Assembly (NCBI RefSeq): GCF_936943645.1
Contig: NZ_CAKZJO010000046.1
Coordinates: forward strand, 1 to 64,000
Direction of reading: 5' to 3'
Length of the DNA stretch: 64,000 nucleotides
Source of the DNA: an uncultured Bradyrhizobium sp.
Lineage (GTDB): Bacteria; Pseudomonadota; Alphaproteobacteria; Rhizobiales; Xanthobacteraceae
Part shown: positions 51,644-60,813 of the stretch, one piece after another
Numbering within the stretch: position 1 is the stretch's first letter
Layout: each line of letters starts with the position of its first letter
The notes under the pieces: model-generated
The model's input: the letters and a program-made list of their open reading frames with translations, nothing else
What the model was told of the DNA's origin: nothing
Database searches by the model: none
Position numbers and translations under genes: made by a program

Positions 51644-52832
51644 GACGACAGGGATGGAAATGCCGGAGCAGCCGAGAAGTCGGCGGCAGACGCGCGCTGC
51701 CATTTTGACTCATCTGCTTCAGTCGGGCGGCTCGTTTCGCCCGCCTCTGGCCAAGGCCGTGCGGCTGTCGGAAGCGAGCCTGTCGCGCATCCTGTTTGAC
51801 CTCAAATCCGAGGGCCTGATCGAGGAGGTGCGGCGCCCTGCCCCTTACGTCGGCGGCCCGACCGGCCTCGTGTCGCTCGATGGCTCGGTTGCGCTCGCGG
51901 CGTTTGAGCTGACCGCACAGCATCTCAGCGTCGGCGTCGGCAGCCTGTCGGGGGAGCTGCGCTACACCGAGCGCGTGCCGCTGCCGAAGACACAGACCGT
52001 CGAGACCGTCGGCCGTGCGTTTCGCGAAGCCATGACATTGCTGCGCGACTGGACGCGGCGCCGCCGGATCACGCTGTCCCAGATCGGCGTCTCCATTCCC
52101 GGCCTCGGCCGTCTCAGCATCTCGGCCAATCCGATCATCCCTTGCGACGTCGGACGCATCAATGGCATGTTCGTCGAGATGTTCGCCGACGTGCCGCTCG
52201 AATTCACCAATTCGGTCGTCGCGCACGCCACGTTCCATCGCTCCCGCACGGAAAACTATCCGTTCAACGACGCCCATCTGTTCGTCCTGGTCAGCCAGGG
52301 CGTTGCGGGCACCTGGATGGACGATCCAACCGAGGCCGACGCGCTCCAGCCGGTCGAGCTCGGCCACATGGTGTTCGGCCCCGACGGGCCACGTTGCCGC
52401 TGCGGCCACCACGGCTGCGTCGAGGCCTACACGTCGCTTCCCGCCGTGGCCGGGCTCCTCGGCGTTGCCGAGACCGAATTGCTCCGGCTCGGCAGCGACT
52501 GGGTGAACACGATCCCGCTCACCTCGCGCGTGCGCCAGGAGCTGCGCCGGCGCCTGTTCCGCCTTGGCCTTGCGGTCGGCAATACACTGAACGTGAAGCC
52601 GTGTAGCGGCGTTGCGATCAGTGGCTGGCCGTCGCTGCTCGCCGACGACGATCGCAACGCCGTGATCGAGGGCATCGACGCGTGCCTGCTGGGCGGACGC
52701 AAATTGGCGCAGGTGTCCCTCGCCTTCGTGCCGCCGTCGACCGGCAACGATCCGCAGGCAGCCCTCGCCTTCGCCGCCTTCTGTCTCGCCAGCCGTGGCG
52801 GCATGCCCGCCACCTCGACGGAGGCCGCCTGA
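51642..52832 (+). CDS. ROK-family transcriptional regulator
   Basis: The 396-residue protein combines an N-terminal winged helix (about residues 15-75: RAAILTHLLQSGGSFRPPLA, LSEASLSRILFDLKSEGLI) with a ROK fold. The ROK zinc site is visible as ELGHMVFGPDGPRCRCGHHG, followed by CVEAY. The ATP-binding DxGGT loop of sugar kinases is replaced by SLDGSVALAAFEL, so it is a sugar-sensing regulator rather than a kinase. It is the first gene of the sugar ABC operon, 58 bp before the binding protein gene. The palindrome at 51623 fits an autoregulatory operator. If the first ATG lies within the operator, a start at 51654 is an alternative. Confidence 0.92.
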   Translation: MTTGMEMPEQPRSRRQTRAAILTHLLQSGGSFRPPLAKAVRLSEASLSRILFDLKSEGLIEEVRRPAPYVGGPTGLVSLDGSVALAAFELTAQHLSVGVGSLSGELRYTERVPLPKTQTVETVGRAFREAMTLLRDWTRRRRITLSQIGVSIPGLGRLSISANPIIPCDVGRINGMFVEMFADVPLEFTNSVVAHATFHRSRTENYPFNDAHLFVLVSQGVAGTWMDDPTEADALQPVELGHMVFGPDGPRCRCGHHGCVEAYTSLPAVAGLLGVAETELLRLGSDWVNTIPLTSRVRQELRRRLFRLGLAVGNTLNVKPCSGVAISGWPSLLADDDRNAVIEGIDACLLGGRKLAQVSLAFVPPSTGNDPQAALAFAAFCLASRGGMPATSTEAA

Positions 52833-52890
52833 CATGCGCTGAACCCGAACGTTCACATGCGCGAAAGACTTCACACCGGGAGGAACTGCC

Positions 52891-54177
52891 ATGCCGATCA
52901 CAACAACAAGGCGTCGTCTGCTCGCTGGATCCGTTGCCACGCTCGCATTGCCGGCCTTTGCCCGCGCGCAAGGCGCCGTCAAGCCGCGCCTCACCGCCAT
53001 CTCGCAATGGTCCGCGGGCAGCGATGGCGCAGCCATCACCGCACTCGGCAAGAAGTTCGAGGAGAAGGGCGGCGTGTGGCAGCACTCGCCCGTCCCCGGT
53101 TTCACCACCGAGATGATGAACAAGCTGCGCGCCCAGATCATGGCAGGCGATCCACCGGCCTGCTCGCAGCTCAAGGGTCCCGAGATTGCAGCCTGGTCGA
53201 AGATTGCCCCGACCGTCGATCTCGATGCGCTCGTCGCCGCCGCCGGCTACGAGAAGGTCGTGGCGCCAGACCTTGCGAAACTGCACAAGCCGGGCGGCAA
53301 ATGGATCGCGCTGCCGCTGCAGATCTACAGCACCAACATGCTGTTCCTGTCCAAACGCGCGATGGACAAGGCCAAGGCCGACAAGATCCCGGTCACATGG
53401 GCTGACTTCAACGACCTCGCAGAAAAGATGAAATCGGGCGGCGTCCCCTTCCCCGTCGCCAACGGCGGCACCCGCCCCGACGACGGGCAAAAATTCGAAG
53501 CTGCTCTCGCCAGCATCAGCCCGCTCGCCTATCGCGCCGCCATCATGAATCTCGAGAAGAAGGCGCTGGAGGGTCCGGAGATCAAGGCCGCGTTCGCGCA
53601 GGTACGCAAGATCGCCGACTGGATGGACCCCAATGTCGGCGCCCAGCACTTCTCGACCAATCTGAAGCGCTTCGTCGACGGCGACATGGGCATGATGATC
53701 ATGGGCGGCTGGGCGCAGGGCGTGTTGCGCAATGCCGGCTTCAAGTTCGAGGACTTCACCATTGCGCCGGGCCCGAGCGACAACGGCAAGCCGGTGTTCC
53801 TGCTCAATGCCGACGCCTTCATCTTCTGGCAGCGCAAGGAGGCGGACCTGCAGGCCGGCCAGACGCTGATGGCCCAGCTCGTCATGGATCCGGCGATCCA
53901 GACCATGTATTCGCAGATCACGGGATCGATCCCCGTGCGCACCGACGTCGACCTGTCCGGCGAAGGCTGGTCGGAGGGTCAACGCACCACCGCAAAAGCC
54001 CTGAAGGACGCCATCGCCAGCAACCAGGCCGTGCTCAGCATGGCGCACAACATGGCGCAGGAAAACGGCATGACGGCCGCGATGATCGATGTGATCACGG
54101 AATACGTGAAGAACAAATCGATCAAGCCGGAGCAAGCGGCCACTCGTCTTGCCGAGGCCATCGAGGGCGCACGTTGA
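52891..54177 (+). CDS. Sugar ABC transporter substrate-binding protein
   Basis: This periplasmic receptor of 428 residues is of the extracellular solute-binding family 1 (CUT1 sugar type). The signal sequence is TTTRRRLLAGSVATLALPAF, ending ARA, with a run of arginines that may allow Tat export. The lobes contain AISQWSAGSDGAAITALGKK, ADKIPVTWADFNDLAEKMKS and MMIMGGWAQGVLRNAG. The ATG has a strong GGGAGGA box. The next permease gene overlaps it by 4 bp. The sugar is not evident; related systems take up glucose, mannose or glucosides. Confidence 0.92.
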   Translation: MPITTTRRRLLAGSVATLALPAFARAQGAVKPRLTAISQWSAGSDGAAITALGKKFEEKGGVWQHSPVPGFTTEMMNKLRAQIMAGDPPACSQLKGPEIAAWSKIAPTVDLDALVAAAGYEKVVAPDLAKLHKPGGKWIALPLQIYSTNMLFLSKRAMDKAKADKIPVTWADFNDLAEKMKSGGVPFPVANGGTRPDDGQKFEAALASISPLAYRAAIMNLEKKALEGPEIKAAFAQVRKIADWMDPNVGAQHFSTNLKRFVDGDMGMMIMGGWAQGVLRNAGFKFEDFTIAPGPSDNGKPVFLLNADAFIFWQRKEADLQAGQTLMAQLVMDPAIQTMYSQITGSIPVRTDVDLSGEGWSEGQRTTAKALKDAIASNQAVLSMAHNMAQENGMTAAMIDVITEYVKNKSIKPEQAATRLAEAIEGAR

Positions 54178-55097
54178 GCAAAGCCGCCGCGTTAAGACCG
54201 GGCCCGCCGTCGCTCCCTGAATGGGTGCGCCGGCTGCCCGAATATCTGATGATCTGGGTGCCGCTGCTGCTGTCAGCCGCGCACCTCGTATCGTTCTCGC
54301 TGTGGACGATCTGGATTTCGTTCACGCCGTCGACGCTGGTTCCTGTGACGGGCTGGGTGGGCTTGCGCAACTATTCGGCGGTCGCGGCGTCGCGGAACTG
54401 GCAGATCGCCTTCGACAATCTGCTGCTGTTCGGCTGCGCCTTCGTGGTGTTGAGCGCGGCGACCGGCCTCATCCTCGCGATCCTGCTCGATCAGCGCATC
54501 CGCGGCGAGAACGTGCTGCGATCGATCTTCCTCTATCCCCTCGCAGTGTCGTTCGTGGTCACCGGCACGGTCTGGAGCTGGCTGCTCAATCCCGGCCTCG
54601 GCATCCAGAAGCTGGTCCACGATCTCGGCTGGACCACGTTCAGGTTCGACTGGCTGATCGACCGAGACATGGCGATCTGGACCATCGTCATCGCTGCGAT
54701 CTGGCAATCCTCGGGCTTTGCCATGGCGCTTTTCCTCGCCGGCCTTCGCTCCGTCGACGCCGACATCATCAAGGCCGCACAGATCGACGGCGCCGGGCCG
54801 GTCCGAATCTACCGACGCATCATTCTGCCGTCGCTGTGGCCGATCACCATCACGGTGGTCGTGATCCAGCTGCAGTTCGCGATTTCGACCTTTGACCTCG
54901 TCCGCGCGCTCACCAATGGAGGTCCGGGAATCGCGACCCAGCTGCCGGCTCTTGTCGTCTACGACTTGATGTTCCAGCGCAGCCTGCTCGGCCGGGGCGC
55001 CGCGGCGGCGGTGCTGATGCTGCTCATTCTTCTCGCGGTGCTGCTCCCGTATGCGGCCTGGCGGTATATCCAGCGACGGCGGGCCGCTCATGCGTGA
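54174..55097 (+). CDS. Sugar ABC transporter permease (MalF-like)
   Basis: This 307-residue inner-membrane subunit has about six helices. The EAA loop, IDGAGPVRIYRRIILPSLWP, contacts the ATPase. It starts with TTG at 54174, overlapping the stop of the binding-protein gene by 4 bases, so translation is coupled. The N-terminal SLPEWVRRLPEYLMIWVPLL and SFTPSTLVPVTGWVGLRNY are typical of CUT1 first permeases. It pairs with the permease gene that follows. Confidence 0.92.
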   Translation: MSKAAALRPGPPSLPEWVRRLPEYLMIWVPLLLSAAHLVSFSLWTIWISFTPSTLVPVTGWVGLRNYSAVAASRNWQIAFDNLLLFGCAFVVLSAATGLILAILLDQRIRGENVLRSIFLYPLAVSFVVTGTVWSWLLNPGLGIQKLVHDLGWTTFRFDWLIDRDMAIWTIVIAAIWQSSGFAMALFLAGLRSVDADIIKAAQIDGAGPVRIYRRIILPSLWPITITVVVIQLQFAISTFDLVRALTNGGPGIATQLPALVVYDLMFQRSLLGRGAAAAVLMLLILLAVLLPYAAWRYIQRRRAAHA

Positions 55098-55947
55098 CCG
55101 TACCTTCGCCCCGAGCCGGATCTGGATCTATCTCGTCGTCTCACTGATCGCCGCAGCCTGGCTCGCGCCGCTGATCGTCGTCGTTCTGAACTCGCTGCGG
55201 ACCAACGAGGAGATCGCACAGGGGTCGATGATCGGCTGGCCGCAGCATCTGGCCTGGGCCAATTACGCCGCAGCCTGGAGCGGCTTCTGCGTCGCCGAGA
55301 CCTGCGCCGGCATCCGGCCCTACATGCTGAATTCCGCGCTGGTCACGATCCCCGCGACCATCTTCTCGACCCTGCTCGGTGCGATCGCCGGATACGCCGT
55401 GTCGCTCTGGCGCTTTCGCGGCGACACCTGGATCTACGGCATCGTTACGCTCGGCCTTTTCCTGCCGCAGCAGATGCGCCTCTTGCCCTGGACCATCGTG
55501 CTCAGGGACATCGGCCTCATCAACACGCTGGCGGGCCTCGTCTTGATCCACACCATCCAGGGGCTGTCCTTCACGACCCTGTTCTGCCGGAACTACTACG
55601 TTGCCATTCCCCATGAATTGATCCGGGCCGCGCGGATCGACGGCGCCGGATTCTTCCGCATCTTCTGGCGCATCATCCTGCCACTGTCCGGGCCGATCCT
55701 GATCGTCACCGTGATCTGGCAGTTCACCCATATCTGGAACGAGTTCCTCTATGGTGTGACGTTCACCAACGGCCAGCAGCAACCGGTCACGGCCGCTCTC
55801 ATCGCCCTTTCCGCCGCCGTCGCCGATATCCCGCAGCATGGCGTGCAGAGCGCGGCGGTGATCATCGCCGCGCTGCCCACGCTGCTGATCTATCTCCTCG
55901 GCGGCAAATACTTCGTCCGCGGCCTGACTGCCGGGGCCGTGAAATGA
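55090..55947 (+). CDS. Sugar ABC transporter permease (MalG-like)
   Basis: The second permease has 285 residues from the ATG at 55090. The start overlaps the end of the first permease gene by 8 bases. The first helix is IWIYLVVSLIAAAWLAPLIV, followed by the conserved NSLRTNEEIAQG. The EAA loop is ARIDGAGFFRIFWRIILPLS. The C-terminus LPTLLIYLLGGKYFVRGLTA is the usual MalG end. A longer frame from 55051 would overlap the previous gene by 47 bases without adding conserved sequence. Confidence 0.92.
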   Translation: MRDRTFAPSRIWIYLVVSLIAAAWLAPLIVVVLNSLRTNEEIAQGSMIGWPQHLAWANYAAAWSGFCVAETCAGIRPYMLNSALVTIPATIFSTLLGAIAGYAVSLWRFRGDTWIYGIVTLGLFLPQQMRLLPWTIVLRDIGLINTLAGLVLIHTIQGLSFTTLFCRNYYVAIPHELIRAARIDGAGFFRIFWRIILPLSGPILIVTVIWQFTHIWNEFLYGVTFTNGQQQPVTAALIALSAAVADIPQHGVQSAAVIIAALPTLLIYLLGGKYFVRGLTAGAVK

Positions 55948-55957
55948 TGGAGACCTC

Positions 55958-57067
55958 ATGGCAGCCCTGAGCATCCGCGCCCTGTCCAAGCGCTACGCCA
56001 ATCTGGAGGTGCTGAAGGACATCGCGCTCGACATCGAGAGCGGCGAATTCACCGTGCTGGTCGGACCGTCCGGCTGCGGCAAGTCCACCCTGCTCAACAT
56101 CGTCGCCGGGCTCGACCGTCCGAGCGCCGGGACGATCGAGATCGGCGGGCGCGTCGTCAACAATGTCGCGCCGAAGGACCGCGACATTGCCATGGTGTTC
56201 CAGTCCTACGCGCTCTATCCGTCCATGACGGTGCGGCAGAACATCACTTTCGGCATGGAATGCCGGCACGTGCCCAAGGCGGAGCAGGACGCCGCGGTTG
56301 CAAACGTCGCAAAGCTGCTTCAGATCGAGCCCCTGCTCGCCCGCAAGCCGTCGCAGCTCTCCGGCGGCCAACGCCAGCGTGTCGCGATGGGGCGCGCGCT
56401 GGTCCGCGATCCCCTGCTCTTCCTGTTCGACGAGCCGCTCTCCAATCTCGACGCCAAGCTGCGCGTCGAGATGCGGATGGAGATCAAGCGGCTGCACCAG
56501 CGCATCGGCGCCACCATCGTCTATGTCACCCACGACCAGATCGAGGCCATGACGATGGCGACGCGAATCGCCGTAATGCATCAGGGCCGCGTGCAGCAAT
56601 TCGCCGATCCCGACACCGTGTACCGTTATCCCGCCAATCTGTTCGTCGCCCGCTTCATGGGCTCGCCGCCGATGAACACGATGCGGGCCCGGCTCGAGAG
56701 CGACAAGGACGGGCTGGTGGCCGTGATCGGCGCAGGCCGGCCGGACGAAATCCGCCTGCGCCTGAGAGACTATGACGGCGCGGCGCCCTTTGTCGGACGC
56801 GACGTCGTGGTCGGCATCCGGCCGGAATGCATTGCCGAGGGCAGCCGCGCGTTTTCAGGAGAAGCGCCTGTCCTCGTCGAAGCGCCGGTGGACATGGTCG
56901 AGCCGACCGGTGCCGAGACCATGGTGTCGCTGCGCCTCGGGGGCGAACCCGCAATGGCGCGGATCTCGCCCGATATCCGTCCCGCGCCGGGCACATCCGC
57001 CTCCTTCGCGCTCGACACCCGCCGCGTTTGCCTGTTCGACCCCGAAACGGAGCGACTGATCGCATGA
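55958..57067 (+). CDS. Sugar ABC transporter ATP-binding protein (UgpC/MalK type)
   Basis: This 369-residue cytoplasmic ATPase energises the CUT1 transporter. Walker A is VGPSGCGKSTLLN, the Q-loop region VFQSYALYPSMTV, the signature LSGGQRQRVAMGRALVRDP, Walker B LFLFDEPLSNLDAKLR, and the switch His lies in YVTHDQIEAMT. A C-terminal TOBE-like domain (about residues 240-369, VVGIRPECI, VDMVEPTGAETMVSLRLGGE) is of the regulatory type found in MalK-like proteins. The next gene (SDR) overlaps its stop codon by 4 bases. Confidence 0.95.
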   Translation: MAALSIRALSKRYANLEVLKDIALDIESGEFTVLVGPSGCGKSTLLNIVAGLDRPSAGTIEIGGRVVNNVAPKDRDIAMVFQSYALYPSMTVRQNITFGMECRHVPKAEQDAAVANVAKLLQIEPLLARKPSQLSGGQRQRVAMGRALVRDPLLFLFDEPLSNLDAKLRVEMRMEIKRLHQRIGATIVYVTHDQIEAMTMATRIAVMHQGRVQQFADPDTVYRYPANLFVARFMGSPPMNTMRARLESDKDGLVAVIGAGRPDEIRLRLRDYDGAAPFVGRDVVVGIRPECIAEGSRAFSGEAPVLVEAPVDMVEPTGAETMVSLRLGGEPAMARISPDIRPAPGTSASFALDTRRVCLFDPETERLIA

Positions 57068-57831
57068 CCACGACGACCTATTCGAGCCTCGCAGACCGCG
57101 TGGTGCTGATCACCGGCGGCGCCAGCGGCATCGGTGCCGCCTTCGTGCGCGCCTTCGCCGCCCAGCGCGCCCGCGTCGCGTTCCTCGATATCGACCAGGC
57201 GGCCGGCGCCGCGCTGGCCGCGGAAGTCGTCGCCGCATCCAATACGGCGCCGCTGTTCGTGCCCTGCGATCTCCTGGATATCGACGCCCTGCGCGCCGCC
57301 ATGGCAGACGTGCAGCGAAAGCTCGGCGACGCCGCGGTGCTCGTCAACAATGCCGCCAATGACCAGCGTCAGGTGCTGGCTGAGGTGACGCCCGTCGAGT
57401 TCGACTGGATGACCGGTGTCAACTTCAAGCACGTCTTCTTTGCCGCGCAAGCGGTGGTGCCGCAGATGAAGGCGCGCGGCGGCGGCTCGATCATCAACAT
57501 GTCCTCGATCGCCTGGATGCGCGGCGCGCCGGCGCTGCCCGTCTATGCCGCAGCGAAGGCGGCCGTCGTCGGCTTCACCAACTCTCTGGCGCGATCGGTC
57601 GGCCCCGACCGCATCCGCGTCAACGCGATTGCGCCCGGCATGGTAATCACCGAACGGCAGCGCCGGCTGTGGTATCCGGACGAGAAAGTCATCACCGAGA
57701 TGCGCGCGCGTCAGGCCGTTCCGGATGCCGTCACGCCCGAGGACATCGCCAATATGGCGCTGTTCCTCGCCTCCGACGAAAGCCAGCGCATCACCAGCCA
57801 GTGTTTCCGTGTGGATGCGGGGATGGCGTAG
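57064..57831 (+). CDS. Short-chain dehydrogenase/reductase, probably sugar dehydrogenase
   Basis: This classical SDR of 255 residues binds NAD(P) through TGGASGIGAAFVRAF (about residues 17-31). LVNNAAN follows, then the catalytic Ser in NMSSIAW and Tyr-Lys in VYAAAKAAVV. It ends with the usual SDESQRITSQCFRVDAG. FLDIDQAAG after the second strand (Asp at the end of beta-2) suggests NAD preference. Its ATG overlaps the ATPase stop (ATGA), so it belongs to the transporter operon and most likely acts on the imported sugar, as in glucose or galactose 1-dehydrogenases. The substrate is an inference. Confidence 0.9.
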   Translation: MTTTTYSSLADRVVLITGGASGIGAAFVRAFAAQRARVAFLDIDQAAGAALAAEVVAASNTAPLFVPCDLLDIDALRAAMADVQRKLGDAAVLVNNAANDQRQVLAEVTPVEFDWMTGVNFKHVFFAAQAVVPQMKARGGGSIINMSSIAWMRGAPALPVYAAAKAAVVGFTNSLARSVGPDRIRVNAIAPGMVITERQRRLWYPDEKVITEMRARQAVPDAVTPEDIANMALFLASDESQRITSQCFRVDAGMA

Positions 57832-57868
57832 AGCATGATGGGCCACACTGTCGCAACGTCCAAGGTGT

Positions 57869-57958
57869 CGTAGGGTGGGCAAAGCGAAGCGTGCCCACGA
57901 ATTCTTCTTATCGCAACGAATCGTGGGCACGGCGCGACGCGCCTTTGCCCACCCTACG
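57869..57958. repeat. Palindromic dispersed repeat (CGTAGGGTGGGC type)
   Basis: The arms CGTAGGGTGGGC (57869-57880) and GCCCACCCTACG (57947-57958) are perfectly complementary, as are the inner CGTGCCCACGA and TCGTGGGCACG segments. The 90-bp element lies between the convergent SDR and lpxB genes and could end both transcripts. Its sequence is typical of bradyrhizobial repeats. Confidence 0.8.
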
Positions 57959-57969
57959 GGACCGTCGTC

Positions 57970-59145
57970 TTATCGCCGCCCCTTCCGCATCGTCGCGAGC
58001 ACGATGTCGGCTGCGAGCACGCTCGGTGACTTGTTGCCGGTCGACATGATCTGATCGAGCTGGGCAAAGGCCTCGACCTGCTGCCGCCGCAGCGGAGTGT
58101 CCGTCAGCAGCTCCGCCAGCGCCGGCGTCAGCTTCTCCGGTATGCACTCCTCCTGCAAATACTCCGGAATCACGTCCTTGCCGATCACGAGATTGGCGAG
58201 GATCACCGAGGAGACACGGATCGCGCGGCGCAGGATGAAGGCCTCGATCGCACCGACGCGATAGGTTGTCACCATCGGGATGCCCGACAGCGCGAGCTCC
58301 AGCGTCACCGTGCCCGACTTGGCCAGCGCCGCGCGCGCGATGCGGAAGGCGGCGCGCCGCTCGTTTTCGCCGATCACGATCTGCGGCTTGACCGGCCAGT
58401 CCGCGATTCCTTCGCGGATGGTGGCTTCGAGATGCGGCATGGTTGGCAGCATCAGTTCGAAGGCGTGGCCTTCCGCCTGCAAGCGGGCGAGCGTCGCGCC
58501 GAACACGTCGAGATGGTGGCGGACCTCGCTGCGGCGGCTGCCGGGCAGCACCAGCAGCACCGGCGGCTCAGCATCGCGGCGCGCCTGCTCCTCGGCGTTC
58601 GGCCGCAGCGACGACAATTGTTCGACCAGGGGATGGCCGACATAGCTGCAGGGCGGTCCGCCGAGCTTGCGGTATTCCTCGGGCTCGAACGGCAACAGGC
58701 CGAGCACATGGTCGACATAGCCGAGCATGGTCCGCGCCCGTCCCGGCCGCCACGCCCAAAGCTGCGGCGAGACGTAATCGATAACAGGGATCGCGGAATT
58801 CTTTGCGCGCACGCGGCGGGCGACGCGATGGGTGAAATCCGGGCTGTCGATGATGACGAGCGCGTCGGGCGCCGCCTCCAGCACGGCGTCCGCGGTGTTG
58901 CGGATCAGCCCCAGGATCTTCGGCAATTGCTGCACCACCGCGGCGAAGCCGACGATCGACAGTTCCTCGATCGGAAACAGCGATTCGAGTCCCTCGCGCG
59001 CCATGGTGCGGCCGCCGACGCCGACGAACTCGACGCCGTCGCCGAGCCGCTGACGCAGCACCTTCATCAAGGCGCTGCCGAGCCGGTCGCCGGATTCCTC
59101 CGTGGCGATCAGGAAGATCTTGCGCTGGGGATCGCGCGACTGCAT
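57970..59145 (-). CDS. lpxB: Lipid-A-disaccharide synthase
   Basis: This 391-residue membrane-associated glycosyltransferase joins 2,3-diacylglucosamine 1-phosphate and its UDP form to make the lipid A disaccharide. IFLIATEESGDRLGSALMKV opens the fold (GD/E-SGD is the family start). VGVGGRTMAREGLESLF, IDSPDFTHRVARRVR and YVSPQLWAWRPGRAR follow, with LLVLPGSRRSEVRHHL as the UDP-binding loop. The ATG at 59145 overlaps the lpxI stop (TGATG), so the two are coupled. The protein is complete and is the last gene of the lpx cluster. Confidence 0.97.
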   Translation of the reverse strand: MQSRDPQRKIFLIATEESGDRLGSALMKVLRQRLGDGVEFVGVGGRTMAREGLESLFPIEELSIVGFAAVVQQLPKILGLIRNTADAVLEAAPDALVIIDSPDFTHRVARRVRAKNSAIPVIDYVSPQLWAWRPGRARTMLGYVDHVLGLLPFEPEEYRKLGGPPCSYVGHPLVEQLSSLRPNAEEQARRDAEPPVLLVLPGSRRSEVRHHLDVFGATLARLQAEGHAFELMLPTMPHLEATIREGIADWPVKPQIVIGENERRAAFRIARAALAKSGTVTLELALSGIPMVTTYRVGAIEAFILRRAIRVSSVILANLVIGKDVIPEYLQEECIPEKLTPALAELLTDTPLRRQQVEAFAQLDQIMSTGNKSPSVLAADIVLATMRKGRR

Positions 59146-60002
59146 CACGCCGGCAGGCCGATGATGAAGAGATATTTCGCGTCGGCAAGCGCGATCATCG
59201 CCTGCGGCTCGGCGGCGATGGTGTTGCCGGCGATGACGGCGATACCCGCAAGCCCGGCGGCCGCGACGCCCTCGATGGTGCGCGGGCCGATCGTCGGCAG
59301 ATCGAAGCGCAAATCCTGGCCGCTCTTCGGCGCCTTCACCAGCACGCCGCGGCCGGCAGCCGCGCGAATACGTCCCTCCTCGCGCAGCCGCGCGACGCGC
59401 GCGAGCAGCGCGTCGGTGCCCTCGATGTCCTCGACCGCCACGACATGGCCGTCGATCACCACCGCGGCCTGGCCGATGTCGAACGGGCCGAGCGCGGTCA
59501 GCACCGCACGGCCGCGCGCGATGTCGGCCTTGGCATTATCATTCGGCCAGGCACGGCTGATGCTGCCCTCGGGCATCAGCAGATCGGGCGCCACGTCCTT
59601 GATGCCGACCATGCGAAAGCCGTCCTGCTCGAGGATGCGACCGACGCCGGACAACAGATGATCGTCACCGCCGCGAAAGGCGCGGATGACGTTGCCGAGC
59701 AAGCGCAGCGTCTTGACGTCGAACCGGATCTCCGAGAGCGAGGGCCGCACCAAGGTGCCGATGAAGATCAGATCGCGGCACCCCTCCTCGCGAAACAGCC
59801 GCATCGCGCGACCGAGCTGGCCGACCGAGATCCAGCGGTGACGGAATTGCTCCACCCGCGTCGGATCGCAGGCACCTCGAAGGGGAAACAGCACCGGCGT
59901 GATGCCGCGGGCGGCGAGCGAGTCGGCGACCGCGAACGGCATCGCCCCGCCGCCGGCGACGATGCCGACCGGCGATGAGAGCTCCGAAGCCGCTGATGTC
60001 AT
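59145..60002 (-). CDS. lpxI: UDP-2,3-diacylglucosamine pyrophosphatase LpxI
   Basis: This 285-residue enzyme hydrolyses UDP-2,3-diacylglucosamine to lipid X, the step done by LpxH in gammaproteobacteria. The N-terminal domain contains VGIVAGGGAMPFAVADSL. FIGTLVRPSLSEIRFDVKTL and FRGGDDHLLSGVGRILEQDG are the conserved central signatures (GGDD). The C-terminal domain has RFDLPTIGPRTIEGVAAAGL. The start is set at the ATG at 60002; an ATG at 60014 adds four residues. It lies between lpxA and lpxB, the known arrangement in rhizobia and Caulobacter. Confidence 0.95.
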   Translation of the reverse strand: MTSAASELSSPVGIVAGGGAMPFAVADSLAARGITPVLFPLRGACDPTRVEQFRHRWISVGQLGRAMRLFREEGCRDLIFIGTLVRPSLSEIRFDVKTLRLLGNVIRAFRGGDDHLLSGVGRILEQDGFRMVGIKDVAPDLLMPEGSISRAWPNDNAKADIARGRAVLTALGPFDIGQAAVVIDGHVVAVEDIEGTDALLARVARLREEGRIRAAAGRGVLVKAPKSGQDLRFDLPTIGPRTIEGVAAAGLAGIAVIAGNTIAAEPQAMIALADAKYLFIIGLPA

Positions 60003-60021
60003 GCCCGCGGCCATCCCAAAA

Positions 60022-60813
60022 TCACTTCGCGATGGCGGGAAGGCAGAGCGGGCGCTTGCCCTTGCCGATGAAGTCGAGAATCTCGGCGATCGCCGGATCT
60101 TCGCCCGCGAGCGGCCGGGAGGCCTCCAGCCGCTCGGCGAAGGTGCCGGGGCCATGGAAGAGTTTCTGGTAGAACCCACGCACGGTCGCCAGCCGCTGCT
60201 TGGTGAACTTGCGCCGCTTCATGCCGATCAGGTTGAGGCCTTCCAGCACGGCGTACTGGCCATTGACCAAGCCGAACGGGATGATGTCGTCGCGGACGCC
60301 GCACACGCCACCGACCATGACCTGCGGGCCGATGCGGGTGAACTGATGCACGGCGGACAGGCCGCCAATGAAGACGAAGTCGCCGATCTCGCAATGACCG
60401 CCGAGCGTCGCTGACGTTGCGAAGATCACGTCATTGCCGACGTGGCAGTCATGGCCGACGTGGCTGCAATTCATGAAGTAGCCGCGATCGCCAACCGTGG
60501 TAATGCCGCCGCCGGCGACGGTGCCGGCGTTCATCGTGACGGATTCCCGGATGGTGCAGCCCGAGCCGATTCGGAGCTTTGTCAGCTCGCCTCGATAGCT
60601 GAGCGACTGCGGCGGGGTGCCCAGCGAAGCAAAGGGATAGATGGTGCAATCGTCACCGATCGTCGTCTGCGCGGTGACGTGCACATGCCCGATCAGCTTG
60701 CAGTTGGCACCGATCACGACGTTCGGGCCGATGATGCAAAACGGGCCGATCTCGGTGCCCTCGCCGATCACGGCGCCGTCCGCGATCCGTGCGGTGGGAT
60801 CAATCTTGCTCAT
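60022..60813 (-). CDS. lpxA: Acyl-ACP--UDP-N-acetylglucosamine O-acyltransferase
   Basis: This 263-residue left-handed beta-helix enzyme starts lipid A synthesis by adding a 3-hydroxyacyl chain to UDP-GlcNAc. The hexapeptide repeats begin at KIDPTARIADGAVIGEGTEI. The catalytic His lies in the GGGITTVGDRGYFMNCSHVG, HDCHVGNDVI region, and GLNLIGMKRRKFTKQ is the family's C-terminal signature. The ATG at 60813 is chosen over a TTG one codon upstream. It is separated from fabZ by a KTSC gene on the other strand, so the lpx genes may need two promoters. Confidence 0.97.
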   Translation of the reverse strand: MSKIDPTARIADGAVIGEGTEIGPFCIIGPNVVIGANCKLIGHVHVTAQTTIGDDCTIYPFASLGTPPQSLSYRGELTKLRIGSGCTIRESVTMNAGTVAGGGITTVGDRGYFMNCSHVGHDCHVGNDVIFATSATLGGHCEIGDFVFIGGLSAVHQFTRIGPQVMVGGVCGVRDDIIPFGLVNGQYAVLEGLNLIGMKRRKFTKQRLATVRGFYQKLFHGPGTFAERLEASRPLAGEDPAIAEILDFIGKGKRPLCLPAIAK

